6,177 bases of DNA from positions 1 to 6,177 of the forward strand of contig CATLDS010000035.1 in the NCBI GenBank assembly GCA_949902685.1, given 5' to 3'. The notes under the pieces were generated by a model, which saw only the letters and a program-made list of their open reading frames with translations, searched no databases and was not told the origin of the DNA. The stretch is from an uncultured Christensenellaceae bacterium. GTDB taxonomy: Bacteria > Bacillota > Clostridia > Christensenellales > UBA1242. Position numbers and translations under genes: made by a program. This document shows positions 1-6,177 of this stretch, in pieces; within the stretch, counting starts at the first letter, position 1, and each line of letters opens with the position of its first letter.

Positions 1-1646
1 GTATTGTGAAGAAGTTGAGTTTTAAGTTCTAAAAATATTTTTTCTTCTAATTTTAATGCTTCTTCGTGTGATGATAAGACTTCTTCTTCAAATTTCTTAA
101 GTTCTTCAGTAATATATCTTTCATTATTTGATATGGTTTGTTTACGAATATAATCAAAAGGTACCATATCACTAAACTGCTTATTAACCTCAATATAATA
201 ACCGAATACTCTGTTATAACCAATTTTTAAATTCTTAATACCAGTATTTTCACGTTCTCTGGCTTGAATTTTTACGATGAAATTTTGAGCATCATCTTTC
301 ATGTTTCTAAGTCTATCAAGATTAGGATTAAACCCCTCACGGATGTACCCACCATCTTTAGTTAGAGCTGGCGCATTTTTATCAATGGTAGAAACAATTA
401 GATTAGATATGTCACTAGTGTCTATAATTTTATTTGCTAACTCTTTTAAATTTTCATTGTTTGATGTTAAAAGTACTTGCTTGATTTTAGGTGTGTTTTG
501 TAAAGAATAAGCGAGAGATAAGCAATCTCTAGGTGAAACATTACCATACGCTACTCTACCAGCCGTACGTTCAATGTCTTGGATGTTACTTAATATATTG
601 TTTAATTCTGTCCTGAGAATAGAATTGTGTACTAAGCAGTCGACCATAGATAGACGATTATTAATTTGATGTTTATCTTGGAGTGGTTGGCGAATCCAGT
701 TACGTAGTAATCTAGAACCGCCACTTGTTTTACTTTCATCGAGTACCCAAAGTAGACTGCCATATTTCCCACCATCACGCATGGTTTGCTCAATCTCAAG
801 ATTTCGCCTAGTATTAGTATCAACATACATATATTGTTCGCTTTTAATGAGATTAGGCATATTTAAATGTTTCAATTCTCTTTTCTGTGTCTCATGGAAA
901 TACTGAAGCAATGCACCAATAGCACATATTCTAGGTTTAGAATCAAAATCATAACCTTTGGTTGAACTGATATCATATTGTTTCAAGATAATTTTTTCAG
1001 CACTGCAGTAAGAAAATGCCCATTCGTGGTATTGATTAAAGCGATATTTATCACTTGACTGTGTGCAAGGTAAATTCGCACTAATATCATATACCTCTTG
1101 ATTACATAAGATTTCACTAGGCATTATGCGTATAATTTGATCGTTTATGTACCCTTCAATGTTAGAGCCTGTGTATTCAGCTACCTTAAATTCTCCAGTA
1201 GATAAGTCGCTATAAGCGTAAGATATTGTGTTCTTATTCTTATAAATACACATGATATATGTATTGGTAGCATCATTTAGCATTGATGAATCAATAACAG
1301 TTCCTGGAGTAATAATGCGTACTACTTCACGTTGAACAATCTTATTGACAATCTTATCTGTCTGCTCACATATAGCCACCTTATAGCCTTTTTCGATTAG
1401 TTTTTGAACGTATGACTCGTATGCGTGATGAGGTACTCCACACATTGGAGCGCGTTCTTCGAGACCGCAATCTTTACCAGTAAGCGTTAATTCTAATTCT
1501 TTACTAGCTACCTTGGCATCATCGAAAAACATTTCGTAAAAATCACCTAGTCTATAAAAAAGTATACAGTCCTTATATTCTTCCTTAGTAGCCAAGTACT
1601 GTTTAATCATTGGTGATAGTTTGCTTTCATTTATAATATTACTCAT
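1..1646 (-). CDS. mutS: DNA mismatch repair protein MutS, N-terminal ~548 residues (3' end outside window)
   Basis: MutS binds mispaired or looped-out bases as a dimer in the cytoplasm and, with MutL, starts mismatch repair. The minus-strand frame is open from the ATG at 1646-1644 to the left edge, so the gene is cut, not broken. The mismatch-binding domain carries FYRLGDFYEMF, with the Phe-X-Glu pair at F36 and E38 that stacks on and contacts the mispaired base. APMCGVPHHA and the CEQ segment of domain I follow. Further on are the core landmarks TRRNLEIEQTMRDGG, GSLLWVLDESKTSGGSRLL and WIRQPL, then the lever/clamp part with FGYYIEVNK, RKQT and ERYITEELKKFEEE. The visible part ends in the helices just before the ATPase domain, so the Walker motifs lie outside. 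The gene overlaps miaB by 4 bases (ATGA) and has an AGGAG site inside the end of miaB, so translation is probably coupled. I see no promoter of its own. The family assignment is very secure. Confidence 0.97.
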   Translation of the reverse strand, partial: MSNIINESKLSPMIKQYLATKEEYKDCILFYRLGDFYEMFFDDAKVASKELELTLTGKDCGLEERAPMCGVPHHAYESYVQKLIEKGYKVAICEQTDKIVNKIVQREVVRIITPGTVIDSSMLNDATNTYIMCIYKNKNTISYAYSDLSTGEFKVAEYTGSNIEGYINDQIIRIMPSEILCNQEVYDISANLPCTQSSDKYRFNQYHEWAFSYCSAEKIILKQYDISSTKGYDFDSKPRICAIGALLQYFHETQKRELKHLNMPNLIKSEQYMYVDTNTRRNLEIEQTMRDGGKYGSLLWVLDESKTSGGSRLLRNWIRQPLQDKHQINNRLSMVDCLVHNSILRTELNNILSNIQDIERTAGRVAYGNVSPRDCLSLAYSLQNTPKIKQVLLTSNNENLKELANKIIDTSDISNLIVSTIDKNAPALTKDGGYIREGFNPNLDRLRNMKDDAQNFIVKIQARERENTGIKNLKIGYNRVFGYYIEVNKQFSDMVPFDYIRKQTISNNERYITEELKKFEEEVLSSHEEALKLEEKIFLELKTQLLHN

Positions 1647-2971
1647 GAGACAATTACTCCTGAGAGTTTGTGATTACGGATGCTATCTACTTTGACCTTC
1701 GCAAAATAATTTTGATTATCGTATCTATAGTTAGGTATGTATATCTCTTTACCACCATCTGTTATACCTACAGCAACACCATTAACTTGCTGTATTAAAC
1801 AATCATATGTCTTGTTAAAATATTTTTTAATTTGATCTTTTTGAATAATCTTTTGTAGACGTAATAATCTATTAACTCGAGTATTCTTTATATCATCTTC
1901 TATCTGGTCGGTAAATTCTGCAGCAGGAGTACCCGTTCTCTTAGAATACATAAAAGCAAATACTTGATCGTATTTAACTTTATTAAGTAGTTTAATAGTT
2001 TGATTATAATCTTTATCTGTTTCGCCCGGGAAACCAACGATTATGTCGGTAGATAGAGATATATTAGGTACTGCACGTTTTAACTTTTTAATAATTTTCA
2101 TGTAATGTTTGATGTCATAATGTCTATTCATACGTGCCAATACTTTACTACTACCCGACTGCACTGGTAAGTGTAGGAATTTAGCAATCTTACTTTCGGT
2201 TTTCATAACCTTAATCATATCATCACCAAAATCCATTGGATGTGAAGTCATGAATTTGATTTTAAAATCACCCTCTATTTTACACAGATAACTTAGTAAC
2301 TCTGCGAATGAGGTCTTATCTTTTAAATCCTTGCCATATGAATTAACATTCTGGCCTAATAGAGTGATATATTTATAACCCTGATTTTGAACTAAATCTT
2401 TAACTTCTTTGTATATATCTTTAGGGTCTCTACTCTTCTCACGTCCACGTACATGTGGTACTATACAATAAGTACAGAATTTATCACAACCATAGATTAT
2501 ATTAACGTAAGCATTTACCTTATCATCCCGAATACATTTCTCAGTATCCATAGATGATGTGGCACTGTCTAAAATTTCAATAATACGGACGTGTGATTTA
2601 TCAAAATTAAGTAAATGTTCTTTAAGTGAATTGATATTATGTGTACCCAATATTATGTCAACGAAAGGTAGTTTTGTCTTCAAATTGTACTTACCCTTTT
2701 TCTGCTGAGACATACATCCGCAGATAACAATCACTTTTGAAGGGTCTATTGATTTTGCTTTCTTTAGAGCAATTATATTGTTATAAGCTCTATCTTCTGC
2801 TCCTTCTCTAATACAACAAGTGTTAAAAACAATCACTTTAGCCTGATTGATGTCTTCTGTCTCCAACATTCCTAGAGTGGATAAAATACCACGAATTTTC
2901 TCGGATTCGTGTACATTCATTTGACATCCATATGTTACCACATGGAATAATTTACCTTCATAACTATTCAT
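1643..2971 (-). CDS. miaB: tRNA-2-methylthio-N6-dimethylallyladenosine synthase MiaB (radical SAM methylthiotransferase)
   Basis: MiaB adds a methylthio group to C2 of N6-isopentenyl-A37 in tRNAs that read UNN codons, using two [4Fe-4S] clusters and S-adenosylmethionine. Numbered from the ATG at 2971, the protein has 442 residues, the usual size. The N-terminal MTTase domain has its three cluster cysteines at C16 (YGCQMN), C52 (NTCCIRE) and C86 (CGCMSQQ). The radical SAM CxxxCxxC is C162, C166, C169 (GCDKFCTYC), followed by IVPHVRGREKSR. TLLGQNVNSYG, LPVQSGS and DIIVGFPGET are typical of MiaB and separate it from MtaB and RimO. A weakly conserved TRAM domain fills about residues 384-442. The frame stays open upstream to a TTG at 3007, but those 12 extra residues are encoded by the promoter itself (its -35 begins at that TTG) and the family starts close to the YGCQMN motif, so I chose the ATG. 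No Shine-Dalgarno site precedes it. The TGA stop overlaps the start of mutS. Confidence 0.95.
   Translation of the reverse strand: MNSYEGKLFHVVTYGCQMNVHESEKIRGILSTLGMLETEDINQAKVIVFNTCCIREGAEDRAYNNIIALKKAKSIDPSKVIVICGCMSQQKKGKYNLKTKLPFVDIILGTHNINSLKEHLLNFDKSHVRIIEILDSATSSMDTEKCIRDDKVNAYVNIIYGCDKFCTYCIVPHVRGREKSRDPKDIYKEVKDLVQNQGYKYITLLGQNVNSYGKDLKDKTSFAELLSYLCKIEGDFKIKFMTSHPMDFGDDMIKVMKTESKIAKFLHLPVQSGSSKVLARMNRHYDIKHYMKIIKKLKRAVPNISLSTDIIVGFPGETDKDYNQTIKLLNKVKYDQVFAFMYSKRTGTPAAEFTDQIEDDIKNTRVNRLLRLQKIIQKDQIKKYFNKTYDCLIQQVNGVAVGITDGGKEIYIPNYRYDNQNYFAKVKVDSIRNHKLSGVIVS
1656..1661 (-). promoter_or_regulatory. Shine-Dalgarno site of mutS
   Basis: On the minus strand AGGAGT lies 9-10 bases before the mutS ATG (1646-1644), inside the last codons of miaB. 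It supports this start over the next in-frame ATG (codon 13), which has no such site. It also shows that this organism uses normal Shine-Dalgarno initiation, which makes its absence before miaB and the PBP gene meaningful. Confidence 0.8.
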
Positions 2972-2986
2972 GAATATAATTATAAT
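2951..2986 (+). promoter_or_regulatory. Candidate divergent promoter(s) of the class A PBP gene
   Basis: Two TATAAT boxes lie in tandem on the plus strand at 2975-2980 and 2981-2986. Each has a weak -35 (TTTACC at 2951-2956 or TTCATA at 2957-2962, four of six consensus bases each) at an 18-base spacing. Transcription would start near 2987-2993 and leave a leader of about 70 bases before the PBP start. The second box shares bases with the miaB -10 on the other strand. In DNA this rich in A+T such boxes also arise by chance, so this is a candidate only. An alternative nearer box, AATAAT at 3050-3055, would give a leaderless transcript but has no good -35. Confidence 0.35.
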
Positions 2987-3007
2987 ACATTCACACGTTA
3001 TTTTCAA
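2979..3007 (-). promoter_or_regulatory. Sigma-70 type promoter of miaB-mutS, predicted leaderless
   Basis: On the minus strand, -35 TTGAAA (3007-3002) and -10 TATAAT (2984-2979) are separated by exactly 17 bases. The -10 is a perfect match and the -35 matches five of six consensus bases. Seven bases (TATATTC) follow the -10 and then comes the ATG of miaB at 2971. The expected transcription start therefore falls on or within a base or two of the A of the ATG, leaving no room for a 5' leader or ribosome site. The boxes are seen directly; the leaderless mRNA is inference. Confidence 0.75.
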
Positions 3008-3009
3008 CT

Positions 3010-3046
3010 AAAATATTACAAAATTAGTTATTAAAACAAATATTTT
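3010..3046. repeat. Short inverted repeat in the miaB-PBP divergent region
   Basis: AAAATATT (3010-3017) and AATATTTT (3039-3046) form an 8-base inverted repeat with a 21-base gap. A separate perfect palindrome TTTGCAAA sits at 3044-3051, just before the PBP start. These could be operator half-sites, but all are short and A+T rich, so chance is a real explanation. Apart from these and the promoter boxes I see nothing in the ~90 bases between the two genes. Confidence 0.25.
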
Positions 3047-3061
3047 GCAAATAATATCGTG

Positions 3062-5320
3062 ATGGAGAAAAAACGAATTAATAAGGTAACGAAAATTATA
3101 CTAATAATAAGTATTATTTTAATAATGATTTTTTTAAGTGTGAGTATACTCATAGCATATTTCTATAATAAATACGACCTAGATGTAAATAAACTGACAA
3201 GCATTAATAATGGTGTGAGGGTATATTCTGCAACAGGAATTGATAGTACTTTATATAATACTAATAGGTCATTAATTGAAATTGATGAAATACCAGAGCA
3301 TGTAAAAAAGGCATTCATTGATACTGAAGATAAGCGTTTTTATTCACATAATGGATATGACATAAAAAGAATAATCAAAGCCGGTTTGGTGAACCTTACA
3401 ACCAAGTCAAAGTCTCAAGGCGCATCAACTATCAGCCAGCAGTTGATAAAGAATGCTCTACTGACTAACGAGAAAACGTATTCGAGAAAAATTAAAGAAA
3501 TTGTATTATCATCTAAGATGGAAAAACAATTTTCAAAAGATGAAATCCTAGAAATGTATCTTAATACAATATATTTTGGTTCTAATGCATATGGAATAGA
3601 AAATGCCAGTCGTGTATACTTCAATAAATCTAGTAAAGAGTTGACAATCAATGAAGCATGTTGCTTAGCAGGTTTAATTAAATCGCCTAATAAATATTCG
3701 CCAAGATTGAACTATGATAACGCTATTAGTAGACGTAATGTAGTAGCCAAATTGATGTATGAATGTAAAGATATTTCAAAGGAAGAGTATGAAGATATAA
3801 TCAATTCACCTATTGAACTCACATTTAATAATGACACGAGCAATGGCTATGAAGTAGAGGCAATACACGAAGCATGTAGATTATTAAATATAAGCGAACG
3901 AGAACTAATAAATCGTGGATATGAAATAATTACGTACAAAGACGATACAATTCAAGACAATGTTGAGAATGCTAATAAAAATGTAATAAGTGAAACTTCT
4001 AAACAATATGATGTGCCACTTGATAGTGTATCAATGGTGGCTGATAATTCTGGTAAAGTGGTTGCATATTTTGTAAATAGTAATTATGATTTACACAACA
4101 TGAAACGACAGCCAGCATCTACTCTTAAACCTTTTGCTGTGTATTTACCATGCATAATACACAATATATTGACACCTGCTACACCTATATTAGATGAAGA
4201 AATTGATATTGGAGGGTTTTCACCTAACAATGCTGACAATAAATTTAGAGGTTACGTATCTACTAGAGAATCTATTGCCCATTCACTTAATATACCTGCA
4301 GTTAAAACATTAGATTACGTTGGATTAAATAAATCAAAAGAAGTTTTAACCGATTTTGGATTTAATATAGATAATGCGGATCTTAATTTATCTCTTGCTC
4401 TCGGTGCTACTAAAAGAGGATGCACACTAATGCAATTGGTTAATGCTTATGCATGTCTAGCCAATGGCGGAATATATAAAGAGATGGCATTTGTAGATAA
4501 AATATTGGATAGAGATGGTAACACTATTTATTCTCACGAAGATTATTTTGAGCGTGTGGCTACTAAGGAAGATGCTTTCCTAATTACCAATATGTTAGAA
4601 GATTCTTCTAAGACAGGAACGGCGAGACGTCTTAATTCACTAGGTTTACCTATTGCTAGTAAGACAGGTACAACGAACAACGGAACTAATAATACTGATT
4701 TATTTAACGTAGCATATACTACTGATTATACTACTCTATCATGGATAGCAAACATTAAAGATAATGCACTACCGAAAGGAATGTATAGTTCGATAGAACC
4801 GACAGAGATTAATAAAAATATCCTCAAATATCTATATAGTTCAAAGGATAAAAAAGAGTTTGATATACCTGAAGGAATTGAATATTTACCGTATGATACT
4901 TCTGTGTGGCATGAAAATCACCTCGTTGTTACTCCTAATCATAATATTGATAGATATATTGCATATGATTATTTTAAAATAGATAATAAACCAGCACAAC
5001 CTAATTCTAATGACAATATCAATATTGATGTTCAAATTGATAAACTTGGCTCAATTATCAGTTTTGATAGCAAAAAATATGCTAATTATAATGTTTACAA
5101 AGAGAACAAAGACGGTAAATCACTAGTAGCCAATGTCTGTGAGAAGAGCGGTAAAGTAGAACTTATAGACAAAAACATATTTAAACATGATGAGATAACT
5201 TATTATATAGAAAATGATTTGGGAGAGAAATCAAATGTAATAAAAGTAAGGCCCAAAGATTATCTTATAGGTCTACTCAATAATGAATTATCCTCTGGTA
5301 AAAAGCGTTGGTCAGTATAA
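3062..5320 (+). CDS. Class A penicillin-binding protein: peptidoglycan glycosyltransferase / DD-transpeptidase
   Basis: This bifunctional enzyme polymerises lipid II into glycan strands and cross-links their peptides outside the membrane. The protein has 752 residues from the ATG. A Lys/Arg-rich tail (2-11) and one hydrophobic segment (about 12-35) anchor it with the catalytic part outside. The GT51 glycosyltransferase domain (about 70-240) shows the catalytic Glu in EDKRFYSH (E89), GASTISQQ (120-127), and ILEMYLNTIYFG. The transpeptidase domain has all three active-site motifs: S353-T-L-K356, S408-L-N410 and K534-T-G-T. About 100 residues after it, rich in Asn, Asp and Lys, look like an all-beta (FN3/Ig-like) tail of unknown role. 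GTG at 3059 directly before the ATG is an equally in-frame start; I prefer the ATG. No Shine-Dalgarno site is visible, but the position just before the anchor fits. The gene is divergent from miaB and its stop abuts the glmS stop. The class is certain; which paralogue (PBP1A, PbpF or PbpG type) is not. Confidence 0.93.
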   Translation: MEKKRINKVTKIILIISIILIMIFLSVSILIAYFYNKYDLDVNKLTSINNGVRVYSATGIDSTLYNTNRSLIEIDEIPEHVKKAFIDTEDKRFYSHNGYDIKRIIKAGLVNLTTKSKSQGASTISQQLIKNALLTNEKTYSRKIKEIVLSSKMEKQFSKDEILEMYLNTIYFGSNAYGIENASRVYFNKSSKELTINEACCLAGLIKSPNKYSPRLNYDNAISRRNVVAKLMYECKDISKEEYEDIINSPIELTFNNDTSNGYEVEAIHEACRLLNISERELINRGYEIITYKDDTIQDNVENANKNVISETSKQYDVPLDSVSMVADNSGKVVAYFVNSNYDLHNMKRQPASTLKPFAVYLPCIIHNILTPATPILDEEIDIGGFSPNNADNKFRGYVSTRESIAHSLNIPAVKTLDYVGLNKSKEVLTDFGFNIDNADLNLSLALGATKRGCTLMQLVNAYACLANGGIYKEMAFVDKILDRDGNTIYSHEDYFERVATKEDAFLITNMLEDSSKTGTARRLNSLGLPIASKTGTTNNGTNNTDLFNVAYTTDYTTLSWIANIKDNALPKGMYSSIEPTEINKNILKYLYSSKDKKEFDIPEGIEYLPYDTSVWHENHLVVTPNHNIDRYIAYDYFKIDNKPAQPNSNDNINIDVQIDKLGSIISFDSKKYANYNVYKENKDGKSLVANVCEKSGKVELIDKNIFKHDEITYYIENDLGEKSNVIKVRPKDYLIGLLNNELSSGKKRWSV

Positions 5321-5341
5321 TTACTCCACTGTAACGCTTTT
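5301..5341. terminator. Candidate bidirectional terminator shared by the PBP gene and glmS
   Basis: AAAAGCGTT (5301-5309) and AACGCTTTT (5333-5341) form a perfect 9-base stem. After a G-T wobble and a two-base bulge, CAGT (5313-5316) pairs with ACTG (5328-5331), leaving an 11-base loop. The 41-base structure is centred on 5321, the junction of the two stop codons. The A run on the left and T run on the right suit termination both ways. The U tract is four bases on the PBP side (part of the stem) and five on the glmS side. There is no other place for a terminator between the genes. Stem strength is modest, so termination is inferred, not shown. Confidence 0.65.
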
Positions 5342-6177
5342 AGCTAGGTTTCTCGGCATATCTGGGTTTAAACCGCGAGATATGGCAATGTGATAACTTA
5401 ATAATTGGAAAGGTATTATGCTAAAGATTGGTCTAAAGTCAGTCTCTACATTCATGTTAGTTAGATATGACATATCTATTACTCTACCCTTTCTAGATGT
5501 TATTTCATTAATGACATTATTAAGCTTATTTTTATCGTTTGAAGTATTAAGTACTATTGTCTTGCTATTCTCATCTATTAGAGACAAAGTTCCGTGTTTC
5601 AATTCTCCAGAATACATTGGCAGAGTGTAAATATAATCAATCTCCCTAATCTTCAGGCTGGCTTCAAGCAAAGTTATATAGTCGATATCTTTACCCACTA
5701 ATATAAGTTTATCATCATTAGATAATTCTTCTACCACTGGACAGATATTGATACCTGATAAATATTGGTTCAAATTTTTCACAAATGTATCAATATCAAT
5801 CTCATAATTTCTGTTATGTAAGATTTTATGAATATAGATGAATGTAAACACTTGAGCACAATATGTCTTGGTGCTAGCCACCGCTAATTCTTTCTTAGCC
5901 TTGGTGAGTATTTGATAATCAGCCAATTTTGACATTGTGCTGTTCTCTTGATTAGTGATGAGCAATATTTTACCTGAATGAGATTTTATTTTTTCTGCCA
6001 CCTTAATACAGTCAGCAGTCTCTCCGCTCTGGCTGACGATAATATGTAGGTGATTTTTCTTTATCTTATCATACACTTCATAGTTGGATGCAAGTGATGA
6101 GTTTACTTCATTGAAGTTTGATTGAAGTAGATTTTCTCCAATAAGGCATGAATGATATGCAGTACCACATCCAAGTA
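5321..6177 (-). CDS. glmS: Glutamine-fructose-6-phosphate aminotransferase (isomerising) GlmS, C-terminal 284 residues (5' end outside window)
   Basis: GlmS makes glucosamine-6-phosphate from fructose-6-phosphate and glutamine, the first step toward UDP-GlcNAc for the cell wall. Only the isomerase half with its two SIS domains is visible. The N-terminal glutaminase domain is off the right edge. The frame is open to the edge, so the GTG at 6076 is an internal valine, not the start. The first SIS domain begins with GCGTAYH and carries the sugar-phosphate loop SQSGET and later VASTK. The second has LKIREIDY and GELKHG, and the protein ends PRNLAKSVTVE, the GlmS signature. Matching Escherichia coli from memory, catalytic K485, E488, H504 and K603 are all kept. 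Some normally strong positions differ: ASEFRY reads ASNYEVY, the stretch before GELKHG reads LPMYS instead of EAYAA, and the Pro after LKHG is Thr. The half is also somewhat shorter than in E. coli. A glmS ribozyme, if any, would lie outside the window. Confidence 0.93.
   Translation of the reverse strand, partial: LGCGTAYHSCLIGENLLQSNFNEVNSSLASNYEVYDKIKKNHLHIIVSQSGETADCIKVAEKIKSHSGKILLITNQENSTMSKLADYQILTKAKKELAVASTKTYCAQVFTFIYIHKILHNRNYEIDIDTFVKNLNQYLSGINICPVVEELSNDDKLILVGKDIDYITLLEASLKIREIDYIYTLPMYSGELKHGTLSLIDENSKTIVLNTSNDKNKLNNVINEITSRKGRVIDMSYLTNMNVETDFRPIFSIIPFQLLSYHIAISRGLNPDMPRNLAKSVTVE

Noticed and set aside
301..510. Plus-strand frame of 69 codons
   Set aside because: It lies fully antisense to mutS, has no ribosome site and encodes no recognisable protein; mutS is unambiguous here.
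632..826. Minus-strand frame of 64 codons in another phase of mutS
   Set aside because: Shadow of mutS; the true frame reads the conserved core motifs GSLLWVLD and LRNWIRQPL across the same bases.
2972..3007. Longer miaB beginning at TTG (3007)
   Set aside because: The added codons are the -35, spacer and -10 of a near-consensus promoter, and MiaB proteins normally begin shortly before the YGCQMN motif.
3415..3651. Minus-strand frame of 78 codons
   Set aside because: Antisense shadow of the GT51 domain of the PBP gene, no supporting signals.
4610..4635. First KTGTA in the PBP (SSKTGTARR) as the transpeptidase KTG motif
   Set aside because: It matches the loop that precedes the true motif in class A PBPs; the KTGTT about 17 residues later, followed by the DLFNVAYT strand region, is in the right context.
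5418..5630. Plus-strand frame of 70 codons after the PBP gene
   Set aside because: Antisense to the second SIS domain of glmS, no ribosome site or recognisable product.
5321..6076. A complete short SIS-domain protein starting at GTG 6076
   Set aside because: The frame stays open upstream and encodes GCGTAYH and the rest of the first SIS domain up to the window edge, so this is the C-terminal part of GlmS.
1..6177. Altered genetic code (TGA as tryptophan), suggested by low G+C
   Set aside because: Tryptophan codons checked in mutS and the PBP gene are all TGG, no frame has an internal TGA, and TGA ends miaB exactly at the mutS overlap.
1..6177. CRISPR array, insertion sequence, tRNA/rRNA gene or riboswitch
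   Set aside because: No spaced direct repeats, transposase motifs, cloverleaf or conserved RNA leader were found; coding sequence fills all but about 90 bases.

Overview
This is an AT-rich window (roughly one third G+C by eye) holding four protein genes and almost no non-coding DNA. The sequence points to a low-G+C Gram-positive bacterium, probably a Clostridia-like member of the Bacillota. The reasons are the miaB-mutS order with overlapping stop and start, an AGGAG ribosome site in front of mutS, a bifunctional class A penicillin-binding protein with one N-terminal membrane anchor, and base composition. This placement is inference; no rRNA or tRNA gene is present to confirm it. Tryptophan is written TGG at every place checked and no reading frame contains an internal TGA, so the standard bacterial code applies.

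Layout. Positions 1-1646 (minus strand) are the first ~548 codons of mutS, cut by the left edge before its ATPase domain. Positions 1643-2971 (minus) are miaB, whose TGA stop overlaps the mutS ATG in an ATGA. About 90 bases (2972-3061) then separate miaB from a divergent class A PBP gene (3062-5320, plus). The PBP gene meets the 3' end of glmS (5321 to the right edge, minus, N-terminal half missing) with no base between the two stop codons.

How the genes work together. miaB and mutS form one transcription unit: tRNA A37 methylthiolation and DNA mismatch repair, both concerned with fidelity. The other two genes both serve the cell wall. GlmS makes glucosamine-6-phosphate, the first committed step toward UDP-GlcNAc, and the PBP polymerises and cross-links the peptidoglycan made from it. 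They are convergent, so they are not an operon.

The most notable features are in the regulation, not in a new protein system. First, miaB has a near-consensus promoter (TTGAAA, 17 bases, TATAAT) only 7 bases before its best ATG, which predicts a leaderless mRNA. A longer open frame starting at TTG would actually begin inside the -35 box. Second, a 41-base imperfect hairpin is centred on the PBP/glmS stop-stop junction and is made wholly of coding sequence from both genes, including the codon of the GlmS catalytic lysine; it looks like a bidirectional terminator. Third, TATAAT boxes on opposite strands overlap at the divergent start region, and the PBP gene, like miaB, has no visible Shine-Dalgarno sequence. 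I found no mobile element, CRISPR array, RNA gene or previously unknown protein system here.
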